DNA of 64,000 nucleotides from Acetomicrobium hydrogeniformans (lineage in GTDB: Bacteria > Synergistota > Synergistia > Synergistales > JAFGMB01). The translations under genes were made by a program, and so were the position numbers. How positions within the stretch are numbered: the first letter of the stretch is position 1; each line of letters starts with the position of its first letter. Shown here piece by piece: positions 63,894-64,000 of the stretch. The stretch spans positions 62,001-126,000 of the forward strand of contig JAENYO010000002.1 of NCBI GenBank assembly GCA_016841745.1, written 5' to 3'. Below the pieces are notes generated by a model. That model was given only the letters and a program-made list of their open reading frames with translations. It did no database searches and was not told the origin of the DNA.

Positions 63894-64000
63894 TTGCTCG
63901 AAAAGTATGCCCAGGAGATAGTGCAGGACATCGCCGAGATAATTGGATATGAAGTTCTGATGAGCGATAGAGAGGGCATTATCATCGGGAGCAGTGATCC
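63894..64000 (+). CDS. CdaR-type (sugar diacid recognition) transcriptional regulator, 5' end only
   Basis: TTG 63894 follows AAGAGGGA by about six bases. The visible 35 codons read LEKYAQEIVQDIAEIIGYEV, then LMSDREGIIIGSSD, the start of a Diacid_rec sensor domain as in CdaR/SdaR regulators. The rest lies beyond the window. Confidence 0.7.
   Translation, partial: MLEKYAQEIVQDIAEIIGYEVLMSDREGIIIGSSD

Noticed and set aside
1-64000. CRISPR array, tRNA, rRNA, prophage or defence system
   Set aside because: No regularly spaced repeats, cloverleaf-like segments, rRNA stretches, phage structural genes or recognised defence proteins were seen.

Overview
The window reads as chromosomal DNA of an anaerobic, amino-acid- and peptide-fermenting bacterium of the phylum Synergistota. 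The best lineage clue is a secreted protein near 38.4 kb whose C-terminus (Gly-Gly-Cys, hydrophobic stretch, short end) resembles the Synerg-CTERM sorting signal known from that phylum. The gene content agrees: many M20, M81 and P1 peptidases or deacylases, amino-acid transporters, PLP enzymes, racemases and dehydrogenases, but no sugar pathway, ribosomal operon or tRNA that I could see. I cannot name the genus.

Layout. 0-4.8 kb: the edge of an IS256-type element, a frameshifted membrane-protein gene, a flavin split-barrel protein, a BrnQ carrier coupled to a beta-lactamase-fold hydrolase, and a decayed partial copy of brnQ. 4.8-12.7 kb: an IclR regulator with a candidate operator, then an AspT-like carrier, an M81 peptidase, an M20D amidohydrolase, a YfcC-type carrier and peptidase T. 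12.8-16.2 kb, minus strand: ornithine-cyclodeaminase-like, threonine-dehydratase-like and ArgE-like genes. 16.4-18.4 kb: Ada/AlkA fusion plus Ogt, for alkylation repair. 18.5-32 kb: a visibly more A+T-rich stretch holding a PanB homologue with an altered catalytic residue, gene relics, a 52-bp perfect palindrome, and a compact plus-strand cluster (threonine-synthase-like enzyme, Asp racemase, biotin-less carboxyltransferase, class V and class I aminotransferases, aspartate dehydrogenase, threonine-aldolase-like enzyme, DMT exporter, GntR regulator, DAACS symporter). This cluster is the best candidate for an undescribed pathway. I read it as D/L-aspartate or substituted-aspartate catabolism, which is inference.

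32.3-36.2 kb: a two-component system and a second DAACS symporter. 36.4-37.2 kb: two tandem cold-shock genes. 37.4-38.4 kb: the interrupted Synerg-CTERM gene. 38.6-39.4 kb: an MBL-fold enzyme. 39.5-42.9 kb, minus strand: ornithine carbamoyltransferase, carbamate kinase and lysine 6-aminotransferase, with a divergent GntR regulator and a palindromic operator candidate. 43.9-51.3 kb: UPF0316 protein, MFS carrier, LmeA-like secreted protein, dienelactone hydrolase, PhzF protein, M20D amidohydrolase, and a purine-type phosphoribosyltransferase with an NCS2 permease. 51.6-54.9 kb: aminotransferase, amino-acid racemase and an unrecognised protein. 54.9-57.8 kb: arsenic operon arsR-arsF-arsG-acr3 with a visible promoter and operator. 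57.9-61.4 kb, minus strand: P1 peptidase, FAD oxidoreductase and alpha/beta hydrolase. 61.5-64 kb: an archaeal-type D-aminoacyl-tRNA deacylase, a 3-hydroxyacyl-CoA-dehydrogenase-like protein and the first codons of a CdaR-type regulator.

Together the genes describe import of peptides, acylated amino acids and free amino acids, release and racemisation of the amino acids, and deamination or transamination to keto acids, with ATP from carbamoyl phosphate. Ribosome binding sites are strong, and many genes start with TTG or GTG. Two genes seem to start with CTG. Motif residues were counted by hand, and no database search was possible.
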